This document shows, piece by piece, positions 47,426-58,091 of a stretch of DNA of 64,000 nucleotides. Source of the stretch: Astragalus membranaceus. Lineage: Eukaryota > Streptophyta > Magnoliopsida > Fabales > Fabaceae. Numbering within the stretch: position 1 is the stretch's first letter; each line of letters starts with the position of its first letter. The stretch is taken from assembly GCA_039519185.1 (NCBI GenBank), contig CM076850.1:164566974-164630973 (forward strand), read 5' to 3'. The translations under genes and the position numbers were made by a program. The notes under the pieces were generated by a model. That model did not search any database. It was not told the origin of the DNA and was given only the letters and a program-made list of their open reading frames with translations.

Positions 47426-48477
47426 TGTAACACCCCCTTCTAATAACTACTATTTAATTAATTTAAAATCAGAGTTTCCAAAAATCTTTCAGTGTATCCG
47501 CAAGAGGGTGCCATATTTTAAAAACAACAACATATAATATCTCCAAAATGAATTTATCAAGTCATAAAGTGCATAATACATAGCACCACGGTCAACTTAA
47601 TATCCTGTTTAGCTTACGTCAACATAAGTATAAAAACATCGCAGCGGAAAACACCAAATTTCAACGTATTATGTTACATCACCAAATAAATAGTTTAATA
47701 ACATTAACTAGATAAAACAGTAAACTAAAACGCCCCCCGGTGCTACGTATCAGAGCCGACTCGACCAACTAGAAAGAAGGTACTAGATCACCTTCACTCG
47801 CTATCACCTGCACGTTGCCGACATGAGAAGCAACATAAAAGCAGTACGGTGAGTCTCTTTACATAAATAATAACAAATAAGATCAACATCATATTAGAAA
47901 GGCAACTAACAACACCAAATCACAGCAATAGCAACATACACAGTTACTTTACATCAATTAGGAAACAATACCGAAAGTATGAATAATGCATGCAATGCAA
48001 CCCAACTTCCAGGGCATATGCACGTGGATCCATCATCACCAATAATTTGCCTTGAGGGCACTCACCAAAATAAGGCCGAAGCCTTCTGCTCACCAATAAT
48101 TCATAACAAGGCCGAAGCCTTCTGCTCACCAACAAATGCACATGGTTATGAGACGCTATGGACAATGCACCATACACACCAAAATCTCCATAATATACAA
48201 TAGCGTGCTCACCAATAGTTAATCAGCTCACCAATATATTTTTCTTTTTATTAGCTCACCAACACCGAGGAAAATCATACTCACCAAATATTATTCGCAC
48301 CGTTTATACACAACACCATTGATACATCTCCAATTTAATTACTCTAAAGCTAGTACACCGGTTACGCCTATCACCAATTAATTATACGGACTAAATTGTC
48401 ACAAGGGGCTAAAACAACACCAACTGTAGACAGCGAACAGCAACATTTTAAAATAAACAGCAATAGCAACATTTAGC

Positions 48478-48660
48478 AAAAACAGCAACAGCATTATTTG
48501 AAGGAAAACAGCAACAGCATTATTTGAAGAGAAACAGCAACAGCATTATTTGAATAAAAACAGCAACAACATTATTTGAAGAAAAATAGCAACAGCATCA
48601 TTTGAAGAAAAACAGCAACAGCATTATTTGAAGAAAAACAGCAACAACATTATTTGAAAA
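48478..48660. repeat. ~28-bp tandem repeat array in the LTR
   Basis: About seven units of AACAGCAACAGCATTATTTG plus GAAGAAA, varying by one to three bases. Confidence 0.9.
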
Positions 48661-48936
48661 ACAGTGACAGCAACATCTTAAAACAAAAACAGCAACATTA
48701 CACTATTGTAAAACAGTGACAGCAACATTCTAAAACAAAAACAGCAACATTACACCATTTTAAAACAGTGACAGCAACCTTCTAAAACAAAAACAGCAAC
48801 ATTACACTATTTTAAAACAGTGACAGCAACCTTCTAAAACAAAAACAGCAACATTACACTATTTTAAAACAGTGACAGCAACCTTCTAAAACAAAAACAG
48901 CAACATTACACTATTTTAAAACAGTGACAGCAACCT
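48661..48936. repeat. 52-bp tandem repeat array in the LTR
   Basis: ACAGTGACAGCAAC starts at 48661, 48713, 48765, 48817, 48869 and 48921, an exact 52-base period. Confidence 0.95.
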
Positions 48937-48965
48937 TAAAGAAAACAGGAACAGCAACCCTTTTT

Positions 48966-49330
48966 ATACTCACAGATTACTTCCAGAAATTTGACTTAAC
49001 TTTGGAGACTCATAACTTGAGCTACACAAATCCAAATTTAACCAAACCAGTGCCAAAATGACCAAAATTAAGTCTATTTTCTAACAAAATATGTCCTATA
49101 ATTTTTGGACAAACGAAAGGTTTCCAGTTTTAAAGAATACAGAACCTACGTCCAGAATACTCCCAGATTATTGACCTAACTTGTGGAGCCTATAACTAGA
49201 GCTACACAACTCCAAATCGAACGAAACCAGCGCCAAAACGACCGGCGTGAAGTCTATTTTCGGGAACAATTAAACACGAAATTTTTGGACTGACCGAACA
49301 GTCCCAGTTCCAAGAAAACCGAAACAGTGT
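48966..49330. repeat. Diverged ~175-bp tandem duplication in the LTR
   Basis: CATAACTTGAGCTACACAAA...AGTCTATTTTC (from ~48966) recurs in diverged form from ~49152 (TATAACTAGAGCTACACAAC...AGTCTATTTTC). Confidence 0.75.
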
Positions 49331-50035
49331 GACAACTCTCATATTTTTTTTTCTTTATTCAATTTCATTGGGTCAACATAACAAACACCCTACATACACC
49401 ATTAGTAATCAAAATTCATCTCAACACTCATCAACATAGCATCACCAATTTAAATTCAACGTCATACATAACATGAAACAACATCACAATTCAATCAACA
49501 ACATCAAAATCAAGCAATTAACTATTCCTAAACCTAACTCATATGATTGCTAATCTTATAGGTTATTATGAATAAAAGAGAACCCCCTAACCTTTGGTAA
49601 TTGAAGAATTCACAAGGCTCCTAGCAATTCACCAAAGTCACCAACAATCCAAGCTCTCCTCTCCTTGAAGCTCCACGTGAACCCCCTTCCCTTGCCCTAG
49701 AACACGTTGCGCCTCTTCTCTTCCCCTTCTCCTCTCTTCGCGACTTCCTTTCTTTTTTTCTCCTTTCTATTTTGCGATGCCTCCCTTTCTTTTCCTCTCC
49801 AATTCGCAATTGAGCCCCCTCCTCTAACCCTTGCTCCATGCGCCTAGGCCTAAGTCAATGGGCTTGGGCTTGGGCCAATCCTACCACCCCGGAATTACCA
49901 ACATCACTCCCTTATTTACTAACCACCACCTCTTAGTTAAATTAAATACCCTATTTATTATTTTAATATAACTAACCACTATAGCACCTAATTAAATTAA
50001 TTAAATAAATACTTGAATTATTTTGGGGCGTTACA

Positions 50036-50935
50036 CATGTGCTCCGAGACTGCTTCTACGCTACACAGGTTTGGCTGAGACTTGTGCCCTCTTCTCAGAT
50101 TTCCCAATTTTTCTCCCTTGATGGTAAGGAATGTCTTAAATATATCAAACACAACCTGTGGGGTGTTTAATACCCCCTGGAACACCCTTTTCATGATTGC
50201 GATTTGGTTCCTTTGGAAGTGGAGAAATAAGATGATCTTTGAAGATGGGTTTTTGAGACCTCCTAATCCAATTATGCCCATTTTGCATTTGTTCCGGCAG
50301 GTTGACGTTGTTAGTAGAAATAGGCATAGTGCTGGAAACCAGAATACAGTTACTGTGGATGTTAATTGGTATCATTCGGAGCAAGGTTGGTTGAATCTTA
50401 ACTGCGACGGTGCTTGCAAGGCCAGGGATACCATGGCAGTTTGCGGTGGTTTAATTCGGGACGCCAATGGCCAGTGGGTGGCTGGGTATACTCGGAAGAT
50501 TGGACATTGTGATGCTATACACGCTGAAATGTGGGGGATGTATGAAGGTCTCCAACTTGCTTAGCAATGGGGTATATCCAAATTGAAGGTGGAATGCGAT
50601 TCCAAGACGTTGGTGGAATTAGTGAACAATAATTCAAGGGATATGACGACTATGCACACGTTGGTTAGAAGGATACAACGCGAACTTCATAAGAATTGGG
50701 AGGTGAATGTGATCCACATCTACCGGGAAGGCAACAGGTGTGCGGACTGGATGGCAAATCATAGCTTGAGGAACCACCATTTCGATGTTCAGCTGATCAG
50801 CGCTCCGCCAAGGGAGCTGCAACATCTCATTGTTCAAGATAGTTTGGGGGTCTCTTTCCCCCGGACAATTAGTAATCGTAGTTAGTTCCTTTTTTCTGTT
50901 TGGGCGTTATGCTCTCTTTTGTACAAAAAAAAAAG
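50036..50935 (+). pseudogene. LINE ORF2: RNase H domain and 3' end
   Basis: VLRDCFYATQVWLRLVPSS completes the zf-RVT region. After shifts near 50150-50220 an RNase H domain reads LNLNCDGACK (first Asp retained), HAEMWGMYEGLQLA, an in-frame stop at ~50563, VECDSKTLVELV and YREGNRCADWMANH. The 3' untranslated region is short and ends in the A-tail (50926-50935). Confidence 0.85.
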
Positions 50936-51434
50936 AGAAATAATAAAACAAGACACCCACTGTGTAGTTTTATTCAGTACCCTAGAATTCAGTTTTTAGT
51001 TTACTTCTTACATTTCTTACAAAAACTATTCTTACTAAATAGCGGTGCTCTTGTTTTAATTACTTTAGTAATTATAAAATTATACTCATGTGACATCAAT
51101 AATCAATCTATCATCAATCATCAATCATCAATAACAATACATCAAAACGAAGAGTCGATAGATTTCCAAAAATAGATATATTATTATGTTGACACATCAA
51201 TTCTTTTTGGGCAAATATGTCTTTTAATATTTCTCTCTCAAATTTTAAAAAAAACTTTTTATTCTTTTTATATTTATTGCTCACTTTTTCAACTTCTTAA
51301 TTTTTTTTTCATTCTCTCTCTATATATGGTTCCCAATTTTTCCTTTTCACCTCTTTCTTCCCCCTATTTCTTCTCTATCACTCTCCCTTTTTAAACTTTC
51401 TGTATTTTTCTTTCATATTTTTCTATTATTTTAA

Positions 51435-51710
51435 GAGATAAATATATTTTTGTTCCGTATAAAATTTGGGTTTTTTTGTTTTTAGTCCCTCAAAAAATTT
51501 TCACCAACTTTTGATACTTATAAAATTTGGAGTTTTTTGATTTTAGTCCCTCATGACTTTTAATAGCGCTTTTTTGACCTTTTATAAGCACTATTAAAAG
51601 TCTAAAAGTGCTATTTAAAGTCACGAGGGACTTAAAGTAAAAAATTAAAATTTTATAGAAACCAAAAGTTGGTGAAATTTCTTTATAGGGATCAAAAACA
51701 TATTTAACTC
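51435..51710. mobile_element. MULE-type MITE, 276 bp
   Basis: Ends GAGATAAATATATTTTTG and, reverse complemented, GAGTTAAATATGTTTTTG. The flanks TTATTTTAA (51426-51434) and TAATTTTAA (51711-51719) match at 8 of 9. The interior is a near-palindrome around AGTCATGAGG / CACGAGGGACT blocks. Confidence 0.75.
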
Positions 51711-51739
51711 TAATTTTAATTACTTTAATATTTATAAAA

Positions 51740-51992
51740 GGCTTAAATATGTTTTAGGCCCCTGCAATTTTTTTTTTGTTGTTAAAAGCCCTTGCAAAAT
51801 GACATATTTTGTTATAAGCCCTTCTATGACTAAAATGTTATCCTATAACATGAAATGCTATGATTGCTGGATATGTTGAGAAGGACTTATAACAAAATAT
51901 TTCATTTTACAAAGGCTTTTAACAAATTTTTTTTTGCAGGGGCTTAAACCAAAACACCCTATATTTACAGGGGTCTAAAACATATTTAAGCC
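51740..51992. mobile_element. MULE-type MITE, 253 bp
   Basis: Ends GGCTTAAATATGTTTTAG and its complement. Perfect 9-bp duplication TTTATAAAA (51731-51739 and 51993-52001). Almost the whole element is one long palindrome. Same family as 58393-58676. Confidence 0.92.
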
Positions 51993-52564
51993 TTTATAAA
52001 ATTATACCAATGTGGACACATACTCTTCCTAAAATATTCAATTGCCCTTCCAGTTTTCATAATCCCATTGCACATTTACACAAGTGTTGGGATTAAGTGG
52101 GCGATAAGAGCAGTAATGTCGAGTTTTTTTTTTGAAGAAACGATAGGTTTTTTTAAGAAACAGTACTCTAGTGAAAAACATCAATTAGAGAACACGGAAA
52201 TGAAAATGCAATATGAAAATGGAAGAAAGGACTACTCATAAGAAGACAGGTGTACTTTCCGTTATTCCAGATTAATCATTCAATATTCAATAACAATATA
52301 TCAAAACAAAGCGCCGATAGATGTTCATTATTAAAACTGTGTATTCTTTTTAGTATTTATAAAATTATACCCATGTGACATCAATAACAATCAATAGGTT
52401 GAGTACAGTGATTCGTCCCTACTTCGCATACCCTTTTCCCTATTAAGGATCCTTCCATTTCTTAAGGTATAGTTGTTAGAAAAGAGAGACAGATGTTGGA
52501 GGAGAAAGTCCTACTACATTCGGTAGGAAAAATGTGTTGTAGACGACATCTTTGATATAATAAC

Positions 52565-53587
52565 GGTTAAATAGCACTTTTGGTCATTTATCTTTGCTCC
52601 AGATTTTACTTTGGTCATTTATCTTTTTTTGGTCCGTTTTGGTCATTTATCTTTCATTTTTGTTTCACTTTGATCATTTATCTTTTTTTGGGTCCGTTTT
52701 AGTCATTTATCTTTCATTTTCGTTTCATTTTGGTCCCTCACGTTATTATTTAATTCAATTAAAACATTAAAACAATTAAAACAATTAATTAAATTAAAAC
52801 AATTAAATAAATAAAACATAAACTCCCCCCCCACCATCCACCACCACCCACCACCACCCACCACCGTCAACCACCACCCACCACCACCACCTCCCACCAC
52901 CACCCACCATTCTGTAAATGAATTAAGAAAGAAAGGAAAGGGGAGGAACAGAGAAAGGAAAGAAGAAAAATGGAAGAGAAAAGGAAGAATGGGTTTGGGT
53001 GAAGAAGAGGGAAAAGGAGCATCCAAGGCTCATCAAATCATCATCCATCCAACATGAAAGTTGATCACCATTTTATCCTCTTCAATTTGATACCAACATC
53101 ATCTCCAACAATTCACTCTCTCATATTTTGCCATTTTCGAACCTTGAGCTTTCTTCTTCCTTCATGAACAAATCGTTTTCAGATCTGTTACATAAATTCA
53201 GTTTTGTTTCTCTCTCTCTCACCCAGCGACAGATTCTAACTATGGGTGGTGGTTGTTGGTGGCTCACGGTGAGGGGGAGGGGTTCACGGTGGGTGGGGGG
53301 GGGGGGGAGGGGTTCACGGTGGGGGACCAAAAAATTGTTTTAATTGTTTTAAAATAATTTTGTTTTAATTGTTTTAATTGTTTTAATATTTTAATTGAAT
53401 TAAATAATAACGTGAGGGACCAAAATGAAACGAAAATGAAACATAAAGGACCAAAACGGACAAAAAAAAGATAAAGGACCAAAGTGAAACGAAAATGAAA
53501 GATAAAGGACCAAAACGAACCAAAAAAAAGATAAAGGACCAAAGTGAATCTGGAGCAAAGATAAAGGACTAAAAGTACTATTTAGCC
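52565..53587. mobile_element. Mutator-like non-autonomous element, 1023 bp
   Basis: Ends GGTTAAATAGCACTTTT and, reverse complemented, GGCTAAATAGTACTTTT. Perfect 9-bp duplication TATAATAAC (52556-52564 and 53588-53596). Arms of about 200-250 bp contain internal GGTCATTTATCTTT repeats. The interior holds a CCACCA-rich tract (52830-52915), a G-run (53296-53309) and leader-like sequence, possibly captured, but no recognisable protein. Confidence 0.9.
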
Positions 53588-53596
53588 TATAATAAC

Positions 53597-54595
53597 TAAG
53601 CGCATGTTTGGTTTGGGGGTGGCCAAAATTGATTTTGCCTGAATTTATTTAATTAAAAGTACACTGAGTATAATGTGATTTATATTTGGATACTTTTATA
53701 AAAAAGTGATTTTTATCGATTCACAATATTTGGATAGGTCATACTAAAATTGCTTTTGGGTGGGTAATTATCAAAGTGGGTCGTGACTTAAAAATAATTA
53801 TTCAACATATAATTTTTAAACTGTATATATAAATTGTATCATGAAAAAGAATAATAAAAAATCAATTCATAATAATAATATAAATAAATAGAACAGTTTT
53901 GACAATCAATCAAGTTATTAGGTGATCTATTACTAAGAAAATAAAATTAATTAAAGATGTAATATATAATGTATTATGTATATTTAAAATTTATTGGACT
54001 TACGGTGAAAAATAATTTACTGGACTCTTTATTATTAAAGAAATGGGTCTGAACCAAAGAAAGGGCCGATGTTTATCTACATGTCTTCCACAACCTTGAG
54101 AACTAAAGAATTTGTTAGTTTACTGCAAAACTCAGTAGCAACAACCAAGGAAATACATGAAAAGTGGTTTTTCTTTTGATTGAAGAGGACAAAGTTGTTA
54201 TCTTTTCCCATTTCCGTCATGGAAACAGCTTTTTCAACTACTACATCGATCTAGGCGCGCCTCTGGTGCTCCAACAACTCCACTATAAATCGTACATGGT
54301 CCCCTACACCCAGGTCTGCCTCTGCCCCCAACCACCCCACTGCTTCACGCAACACTCGTGAATAGCTTCTGCAGAAGACCATGCTGCTCTCCTCTAACGT
54401 CACAATAATATATACTCCATTACGACCCCTTTTCCCTCTTCTATCAAATAGAAAATCACTTTCGATCCCCACCTTGGGTACGGAGGAGCGTTAAAACTCT
54501 GGGTCAGCTATTCTGCCCCTCGAGGCACCTACAATTCAGCGAGAGGATTAGTCACTACGGCCGGCTATGGATACCTTGGATAAAACCAAAAAAAA
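53597..54595. other. Intergenic, no supported gene
   Basis: Begins with MITE-like GCGCATGTTTGGTTTGGGG, then AT-rich sequence. A GC-richer stretch at 54170-54480 has short open frames on both strands but nothing I recognise. Confidence 0.4.
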
Positions 54596-54820
54596 GGTGT
54601 GTAATACTCCAAAGTCTTATTTTTTTTTGTTACAAAATAAAGTCTTATTTAAATAGTTAATAATAAATAGGTGTGTAATACTCCAAAGTCTTATTTTTTT
54701 TTCTTACAAAATAAAGTCTTATTTAAATAGTTAATAATAAATAGATGTGTAATATACTCCAAAAATACTTAAGTTAATAATAAATAGGTGTGTAATACTC
54801 CAAAGTCTTAATTTTTTTTT
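54596..54820. repeat. 74-bp tandem repeat, three to four units
   Basis: GGTGTGTAATACTCCAAAGT starts at 54596 and 54670, a variant at 54744 and a further copy at 54787 after a shortened third unit. Confidence 0.9.
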
Positions 54821-54965
54821 TGATAAATATTTAGTTGTTGTCTTTTTTAAGTTAAGTCTCCAAAATACCCCCCACTCAACTCCACATATGAAATAACTCC
54901 CCTCAAGTCGGTTTATGTGCACTGCCCCCCTTCACATTGAAAACTGAAAAGACAAAAAAAATCAA

Positions 54966-56560
54966 TGAGAGTAAAATTGGTTTTTAAGCAATAAATATAC
55001 ATTAAAAACTGGAATGATTTCTCATATTTGGGACCAAAATTAACATCAAAAATCTTCTTATAATAGGGACCGGAGGGGGTATCAGTGATTATTTAAGTAG
55101 TTATATAACGGTAATATAGGTATTGTAAAAAAAGTACAATAATAAGTATGTGTAATATTGGTGATTAATGTTATGATTAAGTGTCAAATTTATTTAAGTG
55201 TTATTCCCAAGAAAGTTTTGAGGTGTAACCAAAAAATAATCAAAAAAATAACAAAAAAAAAAGAAAGAGAGAGAAATAGGCGCATGGTATTGGTTTGAGG
55301 AAAACAATTTCAACTTGCAGCGGCGTAGCCAAGGTCTCTTTCTACTTGTTTCTAACTAATACCCATTTCCAACTCTTGACTACAAACTGCACACAGTGCT
55401 CAACGGATGTACTAGCCTGCAAACATAAAACTGAAAATAAGCAAAAGTCAGAAGTCAGGCAAAATTAAGACAAGCAACATCATAGATTAGGAAATGAGAG
55501 AGGGACATATGAGCAGCCTTACAGCATTAACAAGAAGACAAACCAAAGGTCTCTATATGAAAAGCCAGCTATCGGGAACCCATTAGAACAGAACCCAAAT
55601 TTGAGGGAAAGAAAGACAGTTAAAAACTCAAGAGAAAGAAGAGAGCAAAAAAGCAATGTAAAGGCTGGAGGGTTTGGTTTCCATCATAGAAGAATCCATT
55701 TCTCCTTCATACCATATCAAATAAACCCATTTACATTTTCATTCCCATACCAAACCAACAAAAACCCACACATTACTCATTCAAACTTCATCACCGCAGT
55801 TGCCGCCGTTGCTACCTCACCACCTCACTGAAACTTTATCTCTCACCACCGCTCCTCCGCCACTTCCACCTCTGTGCGTCCCCATCGTGCGTGTGGTAAT
55901 CCTCTCATATCTCGTGTCACCCTTTTCTTTCTTCTAAGATCGTTATCTCAAAGTAATGCGGCATTTTGAGGAAGTGGAGGGCTGTGGCTCATCCTCCTAG
56001 TTCTCTTTTTTATTATAACGATAACAAAATACTAAAATGTTGGGATTCAATTAACAATCCCAGGGAGGTGCACTTAGCAATACACAGACTCGCTAAGGCC
56101 AGCCCAGCACACCAAACAAGCCACAGTCCAGAATTTAAAAACACCAAATAGGAATACGGGTTCCTGGGGAACCCAGACCCCAGTGAATTCGGTAAAACGC
56201 CGCGAGTAGTAGACTATCATTATTTAGCCATGCAATGGCCTACTAGCTATTGTGCCACCACACCTAGTAAACACCGTTTCCTGGTGATGCGTTTAACAAT
56301 TTACTATTCACGGACTCTGACCGGCAGGGACTTCCATTGAAAGATGCGGTGGCACTAAGTTAGATATTTCTAAGGTGAGAGTTGCTATCACTAGTTCGTG
56401 TTGAAAATGTATTAGAATAAATCTTTCTGGTATGTTGATTGAGCGTGGTAGTGATAATAGTTTAATTTTTTTATTTACCTTTTTAACTATAATATTAATT
56501 TTTATTTTATTTTTTTAGTTGTCCGCACAACTTCAACAAAAGGTTCACTTCTTTGGCCGA
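54966..56560 (+). repeat. Direct duplication, copy 1
   Basis: It shares near-identical sequence with 58092-59548, from GAGTAAAATTGG to TTTGGCCGA. It contains a leader-like region (CTTCATCACCGCAGTTGCCG, 55788), a plausible donor (TGTG/GTAATCC at 55896) and acceptor (TTTTTTAG at 56518), as in the 5' exon and first intron of a gene. Copy 1 has ~415 bp (55312-~55727) that copy 2 lacks, bounded by short CCATTT/CAATTT homology. No protein is recognised. Confidence 0.85.
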
Positions 56561-56722
56561 AGAAGAAGAAGAGAAAGGAGAAGAAAGGAACTACAAGAAG
56601 AAGAAGAAGAAGAAGAAGAAGAAGGAGGAGGAGGAGAAGAAGGAGGAGAAGAAGAAAGAAGGAGAAGAAGAAGCAGGAGAAGAAACAGCAGGAGGAGAAG
56701 AAGAAGAAGAAGAAGAAGAACC
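56560..56722. repeat. (GAA)n/(GGA)n purine tract
   Basis: 160 bases of imperfect GAA and GGA triplets following copy 1. It is open in several frames purely because of composition. Confidence 0.95.
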
Positions 56723-56906
56723 CACCCAAACCCTAAGCTTCCAATTATCATCTTCTCTACATTTTCGAGTTCTCCGTCCTCAAGTAAGTTTGTTTCTCCT
56801 TTTCTTTCCCTTCCAGCCTTGCGAAAATTTAAGAGTTTGAAAAAGTGTCGCCAACATCAAGGCCGTCAAAAGAAAGAAAAAAAATTATTAGACAAACTAG
56901 CACACT

Positions 56907-57148
56907 TCCGGATTTATATAAACACAATAAATCCGAAAGAAAAAAATGGTTCCGGAAATATGTTTATAAGATAAATGCGGAAGGGAAAAAAGATAAATTC
57001 GGAAGACCAAAAAAAAAAATTCCGGAATTATGTATTACACATAAATCTGGAACACACGTTTCCAGTTCCAGATTTATGTGTTAACATAATTCTGGGAATA
57101 CGTAAAAATTTTGCTTTCAGAATTACCGTATGGAATGTAAATTCGGAA
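56907..57148. repeat. Second palindrome array (TTCCGGATTTAT core)
   Basis: About five ~33-bp palindromes near 56907, 56951, 57020, 57066 and 57116, with arms TTCCGGATTTAT / ATAAATCCGGAA and variants. The arm core CGGATTTAT is shared with the array at 29437-29972. Confidence 0.78.
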
Positions 57149-57339
57149 AAATCAAAAAATTATCTCAGGTTACTGCGTTTTGGTAAGGGGTAAAATGTGG
57201 GGGTATAAGCCCAACTGGGGGGGGTATGTAAATCATTAGCCAAAAGGGTGGAACAAAGATTTTGAGGAAGAGAATATGGGAACATAGCACAATTCCGTGA
57301 GCAAGATTGAAGAGGAGACTGGAGAAGCTCGGATCATCT

Positions 57340-57960
57340 TCATAAGGGTGTATTTGAGGTGAAAGAGGGAAGAGAGAGTAATAGAAGAGAGAATAAGGGA
57401 AGAGAGAGTGATCCTCTCACATTTGGTTAAGGGGAGAAATGAGAGAGAGATGATTGTTTTAGTGCTTTTTGCAATCTCTCCAATTGTGGGAAGAAAGGGA
57501 AGAGAATAATTATGCTTTTAGTATTTTACCCTCACTTGATCACCCCAATTTCTTAATTCTTTTCATTATTTAATTAAATTAAATAACTACAATAAATATT
57601 TAACTAATTAAATTAAATGATTAAAATAATTATTTAGCCAACTAAAATAAATATTTAGCTAGTTTAATTAAATAATTGAAATAACTATTAAGTTAATTAA
57701 ATTAAAAAATTAAATCAAACACATAGGGGTGTTTTTGTCCTTTCAAAAGTAGTATTCTTCTCTTTTCTCTCTTTCGCTCCAACCAAACCAAGAGACACAA
57801 CTCTCTCTTCTCTATTTCTCTTCTCTTTCCCTTAAACCAAACAACACCCCTAATCTACTCTATTTCTCACCTCTTTCTCTCTTCCCTCACTCTATCTTCT
57901 CTCTTTCTCTCTTACCTCTTTCTCTTCTAATCCAAACACAGCCTTAATGAAGTTTTTCTT
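57340..57960. mobile_element. Inverted-repeat element, about 600 bp
   Basis: The left end (CTTCATAAGGGTGTATTTGA) is inverted to the right end (CTTCATTAAGGCTGTGTTTG when reverse complemented). Both continue into GAAGAGAGAG-rich arms. The centre is AT-rich with AATTAAAT repeats. Exact boundaries and target-site duplication are unresolved. Confidence 0.6.
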
Positions 57961-58091
57961 ACTCCCTTTTCTTTTTTAATTGTTCTTTCAATTATTAGCT
58001 AAACTTTTCATTGTTGTGAATTAGCAAAGATTTGATGGATACTTTATGTATTTGATTTGAATCGCTTTTAATTGAATGACTCTCATGTTAT

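Larger units (their letters stand above)
47426..50035. mobile_element. Solo LTR (TGTAACACCCC type), 2610 bp
   Basis: TGTAACACCCC...GGGGCGTTACA, flanked by CATGT (47421-47425 and 50036-50040). Removing it restores LINE codons reading ESQIHVLRDC. TGTAACACCCC ends are common in plant gypsy chromovirus (Tekay-like) LTRs; that lineage call is inference. No coding region. Tandem repeats are listed separately. Confidence 0.8.
35946..50935 (+). mobile_element. L1-type LINE split by three LTR insertions
   Basis: One LINE is distributed over 35946-37351, 42921-44790, 46468-47425 and 50036-50935, about 5.2 kb when the insertions are discounted. Coding sense resumes in the correct domain after each insertion: endonuclease, reverse transcriptase, zf-RVT, RNase H. 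Each insertion is bracketed by its own 5-bp duplication. The element ends in an A-run (50926-50935). Lesions include a frameshift near 36055, a missing ORF2 N-terminus around 37171 and a frameshift near 44345. I could not find the LINE's own target-site duplication. Confidence 0.85.
51030..52340 (+). repeat. Repeat R1 copy with two nested MITEs
   Basis: It matches the R1 copies at 24885-28195: CAATAACAATACATCAAAAC, TTTTTGGGCAAATATGTCTT, the CT-rich block, CTATTATTTT, then after the MITEs CATAATCCCATTGCACATTT (52056) and AGCAGTAATGTCGAG. The MITEs sit at 51435 and 51740. Confidence 0.72.

Noticed and set aside
48478..48936. CRISPR-like array
   Set aside because: Repeats are directly tandem without unique spacers and lie inside a plant LTR with a TSD.
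54164..54472. Possible gene on either strand
   Set aside because: Short frames on both strands, no motif, no splice-consistent extension.
56280..56330. Box C/D snoRNA suggested by GGTGATGCG and CTCTGACC in the duplicated core
   Set aside because: The C box is imperfect, no terminal stem or D'/C' pair was found, and no guide sequence could be checked.
56502..56974. Frames of 68-151 codons over the purine tract
   Set aside because: Poly-Glu/Lys/Arg or poly-Leu products explained by GAA/GGA repeat composition.
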